NCBI RefSeq assembly: GCF_024722015.1
Contig: NZ_JANQBD010000044.1
Location: 1 to 52,992, forward strand
From: Paenibacillus radicis (ex Xue et al. 2023)
GTDB taxonomy: Bacteria > Bacillota > Bacilli > Paenibacillales > NBRC-103111
Length of the DNA stretch: 52,992 nt
Reading direction: 5' to 3'
In this document: piece after piece, positions 15,891-24,800 of the stretch
Layout: every line of letters starts with the position of its first letter
Numbering within the stretch: the stretch's first letter is position 1
Program-made: the position numbers and the translations under genes
Notes under the pieces: model-generated
Database searches by the model: none
What the model was told of the DNA's origin: nothing
The model's input: the letters and a program-made list of their open reading frames with translations, nothing else

Positions 15891-17817
15891 CCGGCTTTGG
15901 CTCCTTTCCAGGAAGCGGCATCGAAATAATTACCGTCGTTCCTTTCCCTACTGTACTGTGGATGCGAAGTCCGTAGGATTCTCCGAACATTAAAGCAATC
16001 CGTCGGTGAACATTGGTCAATCCTATGCCTCTGCGCACTTTACCTGCCCTGTGATCGGCAGCTTCGCCTTGGGCTGAACTGTTTCCGGAGATTTCGCCAT
16101 TGCGAAAGGCCCGATTTGTTGGGGATTCGGCTGTGGTGGAGCCCGTTAATGTGCGATACCCTGATGACGTCAGCGCCGTATCGTTCGCAAGCGATACCCT
16201 GATCAGGGCCAGAACCTCCTCATGGATACCAACTCCGTTATCTTCCATAACGATACGAAGCTCCACATCCGTTGCCTCCGTGTAGACGCGCAGCAATCCT
16301 GAATGATCATGAAGCGGTTCAAGCCCGTATTTAATAGCGTTCTCAATGATCGGCTGGATGGTCATCTTCGGCAGCGGAACATCCAGCCACTCGGAGCCCA
16401 CCTGGATCTCCGTCCGCACCCTTCCTTCCAAACGGTTTTCGATAATGGTCATGTAATGCTGCATTTGCTCCAGCTCCTGCCGCAGCGTCGTCTTCGATGC
16501 TTCCTTCCAATCACTGCTGTAGCGGAACATATGCGATAAGGCCAGGATCACCCGCCCTAACCTGTCATTTTCCCGTTCATCCAGCATCCAGTAAATCATG
16601 TCGAGCGTGTTGTATAGAAAATGCGGGTTGACTTGAGACTGCAGCGCTTGCAGCTCTGCGTTTTTTTCACTGATGGATGCCATAGTGATCCGTTCTATTA
16701 ATTCATCCATTCGATGCACCATTCGATTGAAAGAAGCTACGAGATAATTGATCTCATCAAATGACCTTACATTGACCAAGCCTTTGAAATTCCCCATTTC
16801 TACCTGCCTCATCTCGCGAATGAGCAGCTTGAGGGGCGAGGACATACTGCGGGAAACTATAGTAGCCAGCACGGTTGAGCCAATTACAAGCACTATGATC
16901 ACGAAAAAAAGATATTCCCTTGTTTTGATAACTTCCGCATTGATGTCCTCTTTCGGAGTAAGACCGAATACGGTCCAGTCCGACATCTTCGCTTTGGCCG
17001 CAACAATCAACTGATCCGTCCGGTTGTCGATGATGATATGCTCAGCCTGCGGGCGGGGAAGGCCACTGAAGGAGGGCAGCTTGATCTGATCCTTCTCTGT
17101 GGAGGCGATCATCCGGTCGGCGCTGTCGACGATATACACCCGGCTGTTCGGGCTGATCGTCACATTGGAAAGTGCAGCCAATATCGGTCCGGGGTTCGTC
17201 TCGATCAGCATGACGCCAATCATGCGGTGATCGGTCAGATCGTACAGCTTGCGCCCGAATACGAACACCGGGTCCTCACCTAACCGGTTGATAACTGAGC
17301 CGGGAAAGAGGCCGAGCCAGACCATCTCACCTGAAGAATCAACAAGCTTCTGATACCAGGGGGAGGTGGAATAATTGGCATCCAAAACCCCTGCAAAGCG
17401 CCGCTCATAGCTGTAATTTTTTCCACCATTGGTAATGATGTGAATGCCGACGATATCATCCCGCGAATAGTAGATGGCGCCAATTATATTGGTAATCGTT
17501 CTTTCGTTAATGAAGCTGATGTCCGGGTCCTTGTTCGCATCGCGGCTCTCAATCAGCCGCAGCATTTCGTAGTTGCTGTTAAGCGCTTTGGTGACGCTGT
17601 CATAGCCTTGCAGCAGGAGATCGAACAATCCAACTGTTTGGGAGATGTTTTTTTCGGCCAAATCGTTGATTTTTCCACGGATGATCTCCGTCGTTTTCTG
17701 ATAATACAAGAAGCTTACAATGAACAGCAAGACCAGCATGCAAGCCAGGAATAGTAGAAATAAGCGATTATGAATGGAATTCAGGCCCCGTGTCACATTG
17801 TAATCCCCTTTCCTCAT
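15868..17817 (-). CDS. YesM-type sensor histidine kinase
   Basis: This 649-residue membrane kinase has a transmembrane helix near 19-40, an extracellular Cache-like sensor (about 45-295), a second helix near 300-320 and a HAMP linker (about 325-380). The His_kinase domain has H399 in QVNPHFLYNT as the phosphorylated residue. The ATPase domain has N-box PIIENAIKYG and MEDNGVG. Oddly, about 45 extra residues rich in Ser, Gly and Thr lie between that G1 box and the GIGLTNVHRR box, at roughly 545-592, where relatives have a short ATP lid. It overlaps its regulator gene and follows the second permease gene by about 50 nt. Confidence 0.9.
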   Translation of the reverse strand: MRKGDYNVTRGLNSIHNRLFLLFLACMLVLLFIVSFLYYQKTTEIIRGKINDLAEKNISQTVGLFDLLLQGYDSVTKALNSNYEMLRLIESRDANKDPDISFINERTITNIIGAIYYSRDDIVGIHIITNGGKNYSYERRFAGVLDANYSTSPWYQKLVDSSGEMVWLGLFPGSVINRLGEDPVFVFGRKLYDLTDHRMIGVMLIETNPGPILAALSNVTISPNSRVYIVDSADRMIASTEKDQIKLPSFSGLPRPQAEHIIIDNRTDQLIVAAKAKMSDWTVFGLTPKEDINAEVIKTREYLFFVIIVLVIGSTVLATIVSRSMSSPLKLLIREMRQVEMGNFKGLVNVRSFDEINYLVASFNRMVHRMDELIERITMASISEKNAELQALQSQVNPHFLYNTLDMIYWMLDERENDRLGRVILALSHMFRYSSDWKEASKTTLRQELEQMQHYMTIIENRLEGRVRTEIQVGSEWLDVPLPKMTIQPIIENAIKYGLEPLHDHSGLLRVYTEATDVELRIVMEDNGVGIHEEVLALIRVSLANDTALTSSGYRTLTGSTTAESPTNRAFRNGEISGNSSAQGEAADHRAGKVRRGIGLTNVHRRIALMFGESYGLRIHSTVGKGTTVIISMPLPGKEPKPDDSDPYR

Positions 17818-17867
17818 GCCCTAAACCATATTTTATCATAGGGAACAAAAAAAGGGAGGGCGGAGAA

Positions 17868-18749
17868 TTAACCCTTCACCGCTCCCGCTACCATCCCTTT
17901 TGTAATTTTATCAGCTAACAGAAAATAGATGATGATGACTGGCAGCGCCCCCAGTACAAGGAAAGCCCCGATCGCTCCGTAATTGACCGAATATTGGCTG
18001 ACAAAGCTGTTGACGCCAAACGGCAGCGTCTTTAGCCTCTCTGATGAAATGAACGTAGCAGCCAAAATATATTCATTCCAAATGTTAATGAATGTCAGAA
18101 TGCTTACCGTCATCATCGGTGGTACGGAGATTGGCAGCAGAATGCTTGTAAAGATGCGCAGCACGCCCGCGCCATCCATGATGGCCGATTCTTCAATCTC
18201 ATTGGGAATCGACTTCATAAACCCGCTCAGAATGAAGATAGCAATCGGGGTCTGGAAAGCGATATACGGCAAAATGAGCGACAAATGGGTGTTGAGAATA
18301 TTCATGTTCTTGAAGATGATCATCAGCGGCAGCAGAGTCGCTTGCAGCGGAATCATCAGCCCGATGAGAAATATGACCATAACCGCCTGGCCATATTTCC
18401 AGCGGAACCGGCTGATTGCGAATGATGCCAGCGAGCTGAGCAGCAGTACGCCTGCCAGCGTAACCGTGGTCACGAGCAGGCTGTTTTTCAAATAGAGAAA
18501 ATAATGTCCTGATTCAATGGCATCGCTAAAATTTTTCCACTGCGGAGAAGCCGGGAGAGCGAAGAAGGCGCCTGACAAAATCTCCTCATTGCTTTTCATC
18601 GAGTACAAAAAAAGCCAGAGCAGGGGATACACCTGCGTAACTACGAGGATAGACAAGAAGCACACAACGATAATCTTCGCGAAAGAGAGCGGCTTGCGGC
18701 TGACTCTGGTGGCCGGTTGTACAGAAGCAGTGCCTGGCGCTGCCTGCAT
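17868..18749 (-). CDS. CUT1 sugar ABC transporter permease, MalG type
   Basis: This 293-residue inner-membrane channel subunit has six predicted helices. The ATPase-docking EAA loop reads EESAIMDGAGVLRIFTSILL, and the C-terminus is the usual ADKITKGMVAGAVKG. The ATG at 18747-18749 is preferred because AGAGGAG lies 9 nt upstream and it falls 17 nt after the preceding stop. A longer reading would overlap the previous gene. It pairs with the MalF-type permease just upstream and imports an oligosaccharide whose identity cannot be read from sequence. Confidence 0.9.
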   Translation of the reverse strand: MQAAPGTASVQPATRVSRKPLSFAKIIVVCFLSILVVTQVYPLLWLFLYSMKSNEEILSGAFFALPASPQWKNFSDAIESGHYFLYLKNSLLVTTVTLAGVLLLSSLASFAISRFRWKYGQAVMVIFLIGLMIPLQATLLPLMIIFKNMNILNTHLSLILPYIAFQTPIAIFILSGFMKSIPNEIEESAIMDGAGVLRIFTSILLPISVPPMMTVSILTFINIWNEYILAATFISSERLKTLPFGVNSFVSQYSVNYGAIGAFLVLGALPVIIIYFLLADKITKGMVAGAVKG

Positions 18750-18766
18750 ATGAATACACTCCTCTC

Positions 18767-19657
18767 TTACGAGAATTTGTTTTCCAATCGGGTGAATACG
18801 GTATTGATCAGAACGGTAGAAATCAGGCACAGCACGACCAGAAAGACCGCGACGGCACTGCCGTAGCCATATTTCATCGACAGGAACGACATGTTATACA
18901 TATGTGTTGAGATGACGTCCGTTGCATGAGCCGGTCCGCCGCCAGTCATGACCATCACCATATCAAATGCTTGCAGGGAGCCGATGAAAGCAAGAACGAT
19001 CGAAATTTTGAAGATCGGAATATTCATCGGGAATGTGATATGCCAATCCGCCTTCAGTCCCTCGGCCCCATCAATACGGGCCGCTTCATAAATATCGGCA
19101 GGAATATTCTGAATACCGGTGAATTGAATCAGCGTATGATAGCCCAAATACTGCCATAGGGCAACGAAGTAGAGGGCGTTCATAGCGATAGCAGGATCGG
19201 TGAGCCACGATCTTGTCCAGCTATGCAGATTCATCATATCCAGCACCTGGTTCAGCATTCCTCCCAAAGCCGCGGGATTGTAGATCGTCTTCCACAGCTG
19301 GCCGATGATGACTACCGACAAAATCACCGGCAAGAAGTAGCTGGACACCCAAAAGTTCGGCTTCTTGATGAATCGGCTGAGCAGAATGGCTACAAATAAC
19401 GCAACGGGTATCTCCGCCATGGAAAACACGGCGAACATCAGCGTTCGGCGTACGGAAGGCCAGAATACCGGATCTGCGGACAATAAGGTGCGGAAATTTT
19501 CCAAGCCTATGAATTTTGACTCGCCAATCCCGTTCCAATCCAGCAAGCCGCTGTACAAGGATACGAGGATCGGAACGAACACGAGGCTTATATAGATTAG
19601 CAGGCAAGGCAGCACGAATGCGGCTATCGTCCATTTGGAGACTCGCAGTACCTTCAC
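18767..19657 (-). CDS. CUT1 sugar ABC transporter permease, MalF/UgpA type
   Basis: This 296-residue permease has six hydrophobic helices and the EAA loop YEAARIDGAEGLKADWHITF. The start is GTG at 19655-19657 with GGAGG 9 nt upstream. It lies between the binding-protein gene (87-nt gap containing a stem-loop) and the MalG-type permease. It forms the heterodimeric pore with the latter. No ATP-binding subunit is encoded nearby, as is usual for CUT1 systems in Bacillota that share the MsmX ATPase. Confidence 0.9.
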   Translation of the reverse strand: MKVLRVSKWTIAAFVLPCLLIYISLVFVPILVSLYSGLLDWNGIGESKFIGLENFRTLLSADPVFWPSVRRTLMFAVFSMAEIPVALFVAILLSRFIKKPNFWVSSYFLPVILSVVIIGQLWKTIYNPAALGGMLNQVLDMMNLHSWTRSWLTDPAIAMNALYFVALWQYLGYHTLIQFTGIQNIPADIYEAARIDGAEGLKADWHITFPMNIPIFKISIVLAFIGSLQAFDMVMVMTGGGPAHATDVISTHMYNMSFLSMKYGYGSAVAVFLVVLCLISTVLINTVFTRLENKFS

Positions 19658-19686
19658 TTTGTTTAGCCTCCTTCCTTATGAATTGC

Positions 19687-19737
19687 AATCGGAACTTACC
19701 TCCTCGCCTCATGGTGGGCTGAAGATAAATTCCGATT
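19687..19737 (-). other. Intra-operon stem-loop between SBP and permease genes
   Basis: AATCGGAA (19737-19730 on the minus strand) pairs perfectly with TTCCGATT (19694-19687) across a 35-nt loop, with no T tract. Such structures after a binding-protein gene often protect the upstream mRNA and keep the receptor in excess over the permeases. That role is inferred. Confidence 0.4.
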
Positions 19738-19744
19738 CGGCTGC

Positions 19745-21100
19745 TTATTTTTTATTGGTTTCGTAAGCTGTTTGATGCTCCTTGGCAACATCCGCAGGCA
19801 CTTTCTTCTGCACGAACAGGTTCTGGATGCTGCTCAGATGGCCTTGCGCCGTTCCCGGGTTCATCGTGTTATCGAAGGCAAGGTCACCGCCCTTCACTTG
19901 CTTGAAGAGAGCTAACACCTCCATGGCCATCTCGGAATAACCGGCTGCCTTGAAGTCTCCATCGACCTTCTGTGCCAAGCCAACTGCGCCCTTCACGGCG
20001 AATGCTTCCTTCGGGAAGTTCAGCATGAAGTAGTTGAGAAAATCCTTTGTTTCCTTTAGATGCTTGCTGTTCGCAGATATTGCAAACCCGCTGCCTGGGG
20101 CAAGCATGAATTCATCCGGGTTCCCTTTGCCATTAACCGTTGGGAACTTGAACACGCCTACTTTGCCGTTAACCGAGGAGGTTTCGATCCCGCCGGTCGC
20201 CCAGCTGCCCATAAAGTACATGGCTGCTTTACCGGTCTTGAATAAGTTCTCGCCTGCGTTATAGTCGAAGGAAGTAGCACCCTCCTGGAAAGCTCCCGCT
20301 TGGATCAAGTTCTGGAAGCTGGTTACGGCATCAACAAAAGCAGGGTCCTGGAATGTCTTCTTGCCGTCCACGACATCCTTCAGGAAGCCAGGACCGCCAT
20401 TGGTGCGAAGCAGTACGTTCATGAACAGGAAGGAACCGGTCCAAGAATCCTTTTCCCCTATCGCCATCGGCTGAATACCCTTATCCTTCAGCTTCTTAAC
20501 GGTGTCAACCATCTCTTCGAAGGTTTTCGGTATCTCGACCCCTGCTTGCTTGAACAGCTCCTTGTTATAGTACACAACGGCGATGTTGTTGCCGTCAGGC
20601 AGCGCATAGAGGTTGTTGTTGAACGTATACCAATCCAGAATGCCACTCTGGAAGGTGTCCTTCAGGCCGTTCTGTGCTACCATGTCGTTCAGCGGCGCAA
20701 ATAGGCCCGCATCGACAAACGGCTTCATCTGAGCTGATGGGTTGACGATAGTAATGTCAGGCACTTCCTTGGAAGCGGCTTGCGTTTTGAGCTTCAGCTT
20801 TTGCTGGTCCGTGTTCAGCGAGTCCAGTTCGATCTTGATGTTCGGATTTTTCGCCTGGTAATCGTTCACAATTTTCTTCAACATACTATTCTTCGGATCC
20901 GTCGGATCAGGATAGATGTTCTGGAACGTGATGGTGATGTTGTCAACCTTCTTCTCTTGCGGCCCGCCCCCGCTGGCCGGAGTTGCGGGAGGTGTACTGC
21001 TGCTCGTTTTTCCATCACCCGCTCCCGCTCCACATGCGGTCAGACTGACGGCGAGAGTACTTGCCAGAACTGCTTGAAGTGCCATACTCTTCTTTTTCAT
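19745..21100 (-). CDS. CUT1 sugar-binding lipoprotein (family 1 SBP)
   Basis: This 451-residue extracellular receptor has a signal peptide and lipobox (SLTAC, lipidated Cys23), followed by a Gly/Ser/Pro-rich linker and a family 1 solute-binding fold. The start DNITITFQNIYPDPTDPKNS and the conserved segments ALPDGNNIAVVYYNKELFKQAG and GKAAMYFMGSWATGG are typical. It is the first gene of the operon SBP-permease-permease-kinase-regulator and has its own well-formed promoter with a cre-like box. The ligand is probably an oligosaccharide released by the surface enzymes. The Trp-containing segments fit sugar stacking but do not tell which sugar. Confidence 0.92.
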   Translation of the reverse strand: MKKKSMALQAVLASTLAVSLTACGAGAGDGKTSSSTPPATPASGGGPQEKKVDNITITFQNIYPDPTDPKNSMLKKIVNDYQAKNPNIKIELDSLNTDQQKLKLKTQAASKEVPDITIVNPSAQMKPFVDAGLFAPLNDMVAQNGLKDTFQSGILDWYTFNNNLYALPDGNNIAVVYYNKELFKQAGVEIPKTFEEMVDTVKKLKDKGIQPMAIGEKDSWTGSFLFMNVLLRTNGGPGFLKDVVDGKKTFQDPAFVDAVTSFQNLIQAGAFQEGATSFDYNAGENLFKTGKAAMYFMGSWATGGIETSSVNGKVGVFKFPTVNGKGNPDEFMLAPGSGFAISANSKHLKETKDFLNYFMLNFPKEAFAVKGAVGLAQKVDGDFKAAGYSEMAMEVLALFKQVKGGDLAFDNTMNPGTAQGHLSSIQNLFVQKKVPADVAKEHQTAYETNKK

Positions 21101-21123
21101 TGTTTATCCCCCTCGGTTGTTGA

Positions 21124-21165
21124 CTGGAATGCTTTCATTATGACTTTTTATGGGAGCCCTTACAA
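21124..21165 (-). promoter_or_regulatory. Promoter with overlapping cre-like box for the first CUT1 operon
   Basis: On the minus strand TTGTAA (21165-21160), a 17-nt spacer and CATAAT (21142-21137) make a sigma-A promoter. Straight after the -10, TGAAAGCATTCCAG (21137-21124) resembles a cre site with one deviation at the central G. A repressor bound there would block initiation. The same layout occurs before the GH27-like gene at 41227-41245. The rest of 21166-21301 is A/T-rich without further signals. Confidence 0.5.
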
Positions 21166-21301
21166 TGTATGAAATTTAGAAATAAGGTTTGCTTTTTATA
21201 GATTATCAATATTACCAATTTTTACCACTATAATTAAAAAGTTAATTTTCTCGCTTCCGTCCCACTTCAATGTTCACGTGTGCAAGGTTTGATTTTAAAA
21301 C

Positions 21302-21328
21302 AAAAAAAGCAATCGGAATCCCGACTGC
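21302..21328 (-). terminator. Rho-independent terminator of the second CUT1 operon
   Basis: On the minus strand GCAGTCGG (21328-21321) pairs with CCGATTGC (21316-21309), 8 bp with one wobble and a GATT loop. Seven T residues follow. It starts about 9 nt after the stop of the response-regulator gene. Confidence 0.85.
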
Positions 21329-21336
21329 CCTGCGCT

Positions 21337-22935
21337 TCAATGATCATTATTCTTATAATCCGTTGGTGAGAACCCGGTGTACTTCTTAAAACATTGACTG
21401 AAATATTGCGGATTGCTGTACCCCACTTTCTCAGCTACTTCATAGGATTTCAATCCGCTCATTCGAAGCAATTCGGTCGCTGCTTTCATGCGAATTTGCA
21501 GCAGAAAGTCACTGAACGTAATATTTTTCTCCTTCTTGAACAGAATGCTTAAGTAAGTCGGGCTGATATGTACGAAACGGGCGACCTCCTGTAGAGATAA
21601 CCCCTCTGTTGCATAGTTGCTCTCGATGTAGTCGATAGCTTTATGAACCATACTTTTCGTTTGGATTTCCCGCTGACGATTCGTAATGTCTATGAAGCGA
21701 CCCATCAATTGACGAATAGAGTCGAAGATTTCCTGAACCGTTTGGAACCGTTCTAACTCATTATAGTAAGTATGGAAGGACTCAAGACTATCCTTAAATT
21801 TCACATTTCGTTTCACGATTTCTTCCAGCTCTTTGAACATAAGAAGACTGATCTCAATCCCGATCAACCGGACTTGCACCAATGAAACGAATTTGATTTC
21901 AAGCACTCTTTGCTCGATGTTGTCCAGTATTGCATGAGCTTCCTTTTCCAGCCCCAGCTTTACCTTCATAACAAGCTCGTTCTCTATTCCATTTAATATA
22001 ATTTCGGTTGAACAGGTGGGAGGAAGTCCCGTGTCTCCAACGGTTAACACCCTATTCGTGCCAATCATATGCCGGAATTCAATAGCTGCTTTCGCGTCAC
22101 GATAAGATCGGGATACATCACCAGGATTGTCATAAATAAAACCGATACCAACCGTCACCGTCGTTTTTAAATATTTTTCTACGTTATCTCGAATCGTCTC
22201 CGCTATTTTCAGTGTCTGCTCAATGAGATCCTGTTCCCCATTCCCGTAATAAATGATGACAATCTCACCATCCTCCGAATCGAAAACAATTCCCTCATAG
22301 TTGTTTTGCACCGTCTCCTCAGCTACGTTCAATATACAATATTTCAACATTTCTTTGCCGAACCGGTTCTGATAATCAGGGTAACTGTAATCATCTGCTG
22401 TTAATAGGATAACTACATATTTGGCTCTTGGCAGCCTGAAGTTAAGAAGCTCGCTATGGGAACGAATTTCGTCCTCGGATAAGTTCTCTTTAATTAGTTT
22501 CCCAAAAAACCTTTGTCGCAGCAGCGGCATTCCTTCTATGACTTTCCGCTTCATTTCGCTCTCATATTCAAGCTCGGCCATCGCCCTTTTTGCCGTATCC
22601 AGAAGAAGCTGTGTATCGACAGGCTTTAATAAATAATCGAAAACCTTTAATTTCAACGCACGATGTGCAAGCTCAAACTCATCAAAGCTGGTCAGCATAA
22701 TGATTTTCATATCCGGGAATTTTTCTTTAACAGCCTCCGTCAATTGAAAACCATCCATAAAAGGCATTCGTATATCCGTTAACAGGAGATTAGGCCGCAT
22801 TTCAGCTATGAGGCTCAACGCTTCTTCCCCATCTCTAGCCGAACCGACGAGTGCAAACCCATTCTGCTCCCAAGGGACTGTACGCGATAATCCTTTTCGA
22901 ATAATGCTGTCATCATCCACAATTACAACCTTCAT
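21337..22935 (-). CDS. YesN-type response regulator (REC plus AraC-type HTH)
   Basis: This 532-residue regulator has a receiver domain with D7/D8, phospho-acceptor D54 (LLTDIRMPF) and K104 (LLKPVD). A long central region of about 300 residues, common in Paenibacillus YesN proteins, follows. The AraC-type DNA-binding domain lies at about 430-530 and ends QCFKKYTGFSPTDYKN. Three consecutive ATG codons lie at the start; the third (22933-22935) is 8 nt from the GGGGGAG site and gives the canonical MKVVIVDD beginning, so I use it. It follows the kinase stop by 22 nt and closes the operon. Confidence 0.9.
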   Translation of the reverse strand: MKVVIVDDDSIIRKGLSRTVPWEQNGFALVGSARDGEEALSLIAEMRPNLLLTDIRMPFMDGFQLTEAVKEKFPDMKIIMLTSFDEFELAHRALKLKVFDYLLKPVDTQLLLDTAKRAMAELEYESEMKRKVIEGMPLLRQRFFGKLIKENLSEDEIRSHSELLNFRLPRAKYVVILLTADDYSYPDYQNRFGKEMLKYCILNVAEETVQNNYEGIVFDSEDGEIVIIYYGNGEQDLIEQTLKIAETIRDNVEKYLKTTVTVGIGFIYDNPGDVSRSYRDAKAAIEFRHMIGTNRVLTVGDTGLPPTCSTEIILNGIENELVMKVKLGLEKEAHAILDNIEQRVLEIKFVSLVQVRLIGIEISLLMFKELEEIVKRNVKFKDSLESFHTYYNELERFQTVQEIFDSIRQLMGRFIDITNRQREIQTKSMVHKAIDYIESNYATEGLSLQEVARFVHISPTYLSILFKKEKNITFSDFLLQIRMKAATELLRMSGLKSYEVAEKVGYSNPQYFSQCFKKYTGFSPTDYKNNDH

Positions 22936-22957
22936 CATCATAGCTCCCCCTCGGTGG

Positions 22958-24721
22958 TTATCCATAATACGGGATTTTTATCATCACGATGATACCGCCA
23001 CTAAGCCTATTCTCATATAAAAGCCCATAGGATGCTCCATAGTTAAGCTGAAGCCGCTTATTTACATTACTGATGCCAAAGCCTAATACACTCCCGTTAT
23101 CCTCTTCATCCCTTAAACTTCGATTAATCGCCTGCACTTCTTCTTCCGACATCCCGTTGCCATTATCCTCTACATACAACCGCACCTCTTGATTGGCTAA
23201 TTCCCCCCAGATGCGTATCAAGCCTTGTCCGCGTTTTTGCTTCATTCCATGATAGATCGCGTTTTCAACTAATGGCTGTAAAGTCAGCTTAACAATATTG
23301 CAATTCATAATATCCCGTTCAATGTCGATTTCATAAGTAAAATCTTCTCCATACCGCATCTGCTGGATGTACAGATAATTTCGGATATGCTCGATTTCTT
23401 GGGAGATCGGGATAATTTCATTCCCTTTATTAATGCTCATGCGATAAAAGTTAGATAAAGCGGTTACCATTTCACCGGCATCCTTATTTTCTTCCATTTC
23501 ACAAAGCTGTTTAATCGAAAATAACGTATTATACAGAAAATGCGGTTTGATCTGCGACTGCAGAACAGCCAGCTCCGCTGATCTCTTCTTCTCCTGCTCT
23601 TCCTTTACTTCTTTTAACAGATTATTAATTCTTAGCATCATCTCCTGAATCCCTCTGCTCAGTACGCCGATTTCATTAGAAGGGAATGTTTTGTAGCGGA
23701 TGGACAAATTCCCCTCTTCAATGCGATTCACGGTATAGGTTAATTTAATCAAAGGCTTTGTGATGATATGAGCAACGATATTGGAAAGGACGGCGGCAAA
23801 TACAATCACCAACAGCATCACAGTAATGATCACCAGTCCGATAGAATTCACTTTGTTAAACAGTTCACTTTCCGGCACGATGGCCGCGATTTTCCATTTA
23901 TTAAGGCTTAAAGTATCGTACACGATCAGCATTTTTTCGCCAAATTTATTCGTAATATTGATTTGCCCTGAAGGCTCTTTGGCTATCATCAGTTCCTTTT
24001 GCAGAACCGTTTTATCGATATCGTAGCGCTCCTCTACATTTTTAAAGCTCATAACCCCGTCATCGCTTACGATACATAAATAACCGTTTGTACTGATCTT
24101 GGCATTGTTTAATAAATCGCTGAAAAAGCGGCTTTTCAAACTCATCATGAAAATTCCCTTTGTACGCGACTTATCTTTGCCGAACATGCGATATACACTG
24201 ATCACCTGAGGTGCAGCCAACTTGATCTCATCATGTATATTAAGCCATTTAATTACCGAGAGGCGTTCGCTTTCTAATTTTTGGCTATAATCTTCCAAAG
24301 AAATATCTACGGTTGAAATTAGCGAATTATTTTGTTTGTATTGAGATACTCTTCCTTCATTGTAATAAAACAAAACCGAGTCCAGCATGGAATAACGTTC
24401 AAAATAAGAGTCCAATGCTTTGTTCATAAAAATGTAGTCTTCGGGTTCCAGAGCCACTCCCGGGTCATCTGTCTTATTCATAATGGAAATCCATTCGGAT
24501 TTATTTTCCAGACCTATAAGCTCCGCGATAAAAGCGGTTAATTTATCACTTAGCAAGCTTTTAGTTTGGGCAATCGTGTCATTCAAATTAGTGAAAGCGT
24601 TATCTTCAAGCTGCTGTGAAGCCAGCATAAAAGATATCGTACCCGTTACTAGTACAAACACAATAATGATGGGGATAAATAACCAAAGGATCGTTGATTT
24701 TAATGAACGAAATACCGGCAC
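22958..24721 (-). CDS. YesM-type sensor histidine kinase
   Basis: This 587-residue membrane sensor has a first helix at about 10-32, an extracellular Cache-like region (35-280), a second helix (about 285-310), a HAMP domain and a His_kinase domain. H394 in QIKPHFLYNT is the phosphorylation site. The ATPase region has PLVENAIYHG, VEDNGNGM and GFGISNVNKRL. The start is a GTG with GGGGGAGG about 6 nt upstream. It follows the SBP gene by 79 nt that contain a stem-loop without T tract. Compared with the first kinase, the ATP lid is of ordinary length. Confidence 0.9.
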   Translation of the reverse strand: MPVFRSLKSTILWLFIPIIIVFVLVTGTISFMLASQQLEDNAFTNLNDTIAQTKSLLSDKLTAFIAELIGLENKSEWISIMNKTDDPGVALEPEDYIFMNKALDSYFERYSMLDSVLFYYNEGRVSQYKQNNSLISTVDISLEDYSQKLESERLSVIKWLNIHDEIKLAAPQVISVYRMFGKDKSRTKGIFMMSLKSRFFSDLLNNAKISTNGYLCIVSDDGVMSFKNVEERYDIDKTVLQKELMIAKEPSGQINITNKFGEKMLIVYDTLSLNKWKIAAIVPESELFNKVNSIGLVIITVMLLVIVFAAVLSNIVAHIITKPLIKLTYTVNRIEEGNLSIRYKTFPSNEIGVLSRGIQEMMLRINNLLKEVKEEQEKKRSAELAVLQSQIKPHFLYNTLFSIKQLCEMEENKDAGEMVTALSNFYRMSINKGNEIIPISQEIEHIRNYLYIQQMRYGEDFTYEIDIERDIMNCNIVKLTLQPLVENAIYHGMKQKRGQGLIRIWGELANQEVRLYVEDNGNGMSEEEVQAINRSLRDEEDNGSVLGFGISNVNKRLQLNYGASYGLLYENRLSGGIIVMIKIPYYG

Positions 24722-24753
24722 AGTGATCCTCCCCCTCTAAATAACAACATTCA

Positions 24754-24777
24754 GGGAGAGCGAATGACCGCTCACCC
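24754..24777 (-). other. Intra-operon stem-loop between SBP and kinase genes
   Basis: GGGTGAGCG (24777-24769) pairs with CGCTCTCCC (24762-24754) over nine positions with one mismatch around a 6-nt loop. There is no T run behind it. It probably lets the transporter part of the mRNA outlive the kinase/regulator part, by analogy with other sugar operons. Confidence 0.4.
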
Positions 24778-24800
24778 CAAATGTGATGAATCCATTCTAT

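Noticed and set aside
19221..19712. 163-codon open frame on the minus strand
   Set aside because: It overlaps the MalF-type permease in another frame, has an Arg-rich composition without known motifs and no ribosome site. It is a shadow of the real gene.
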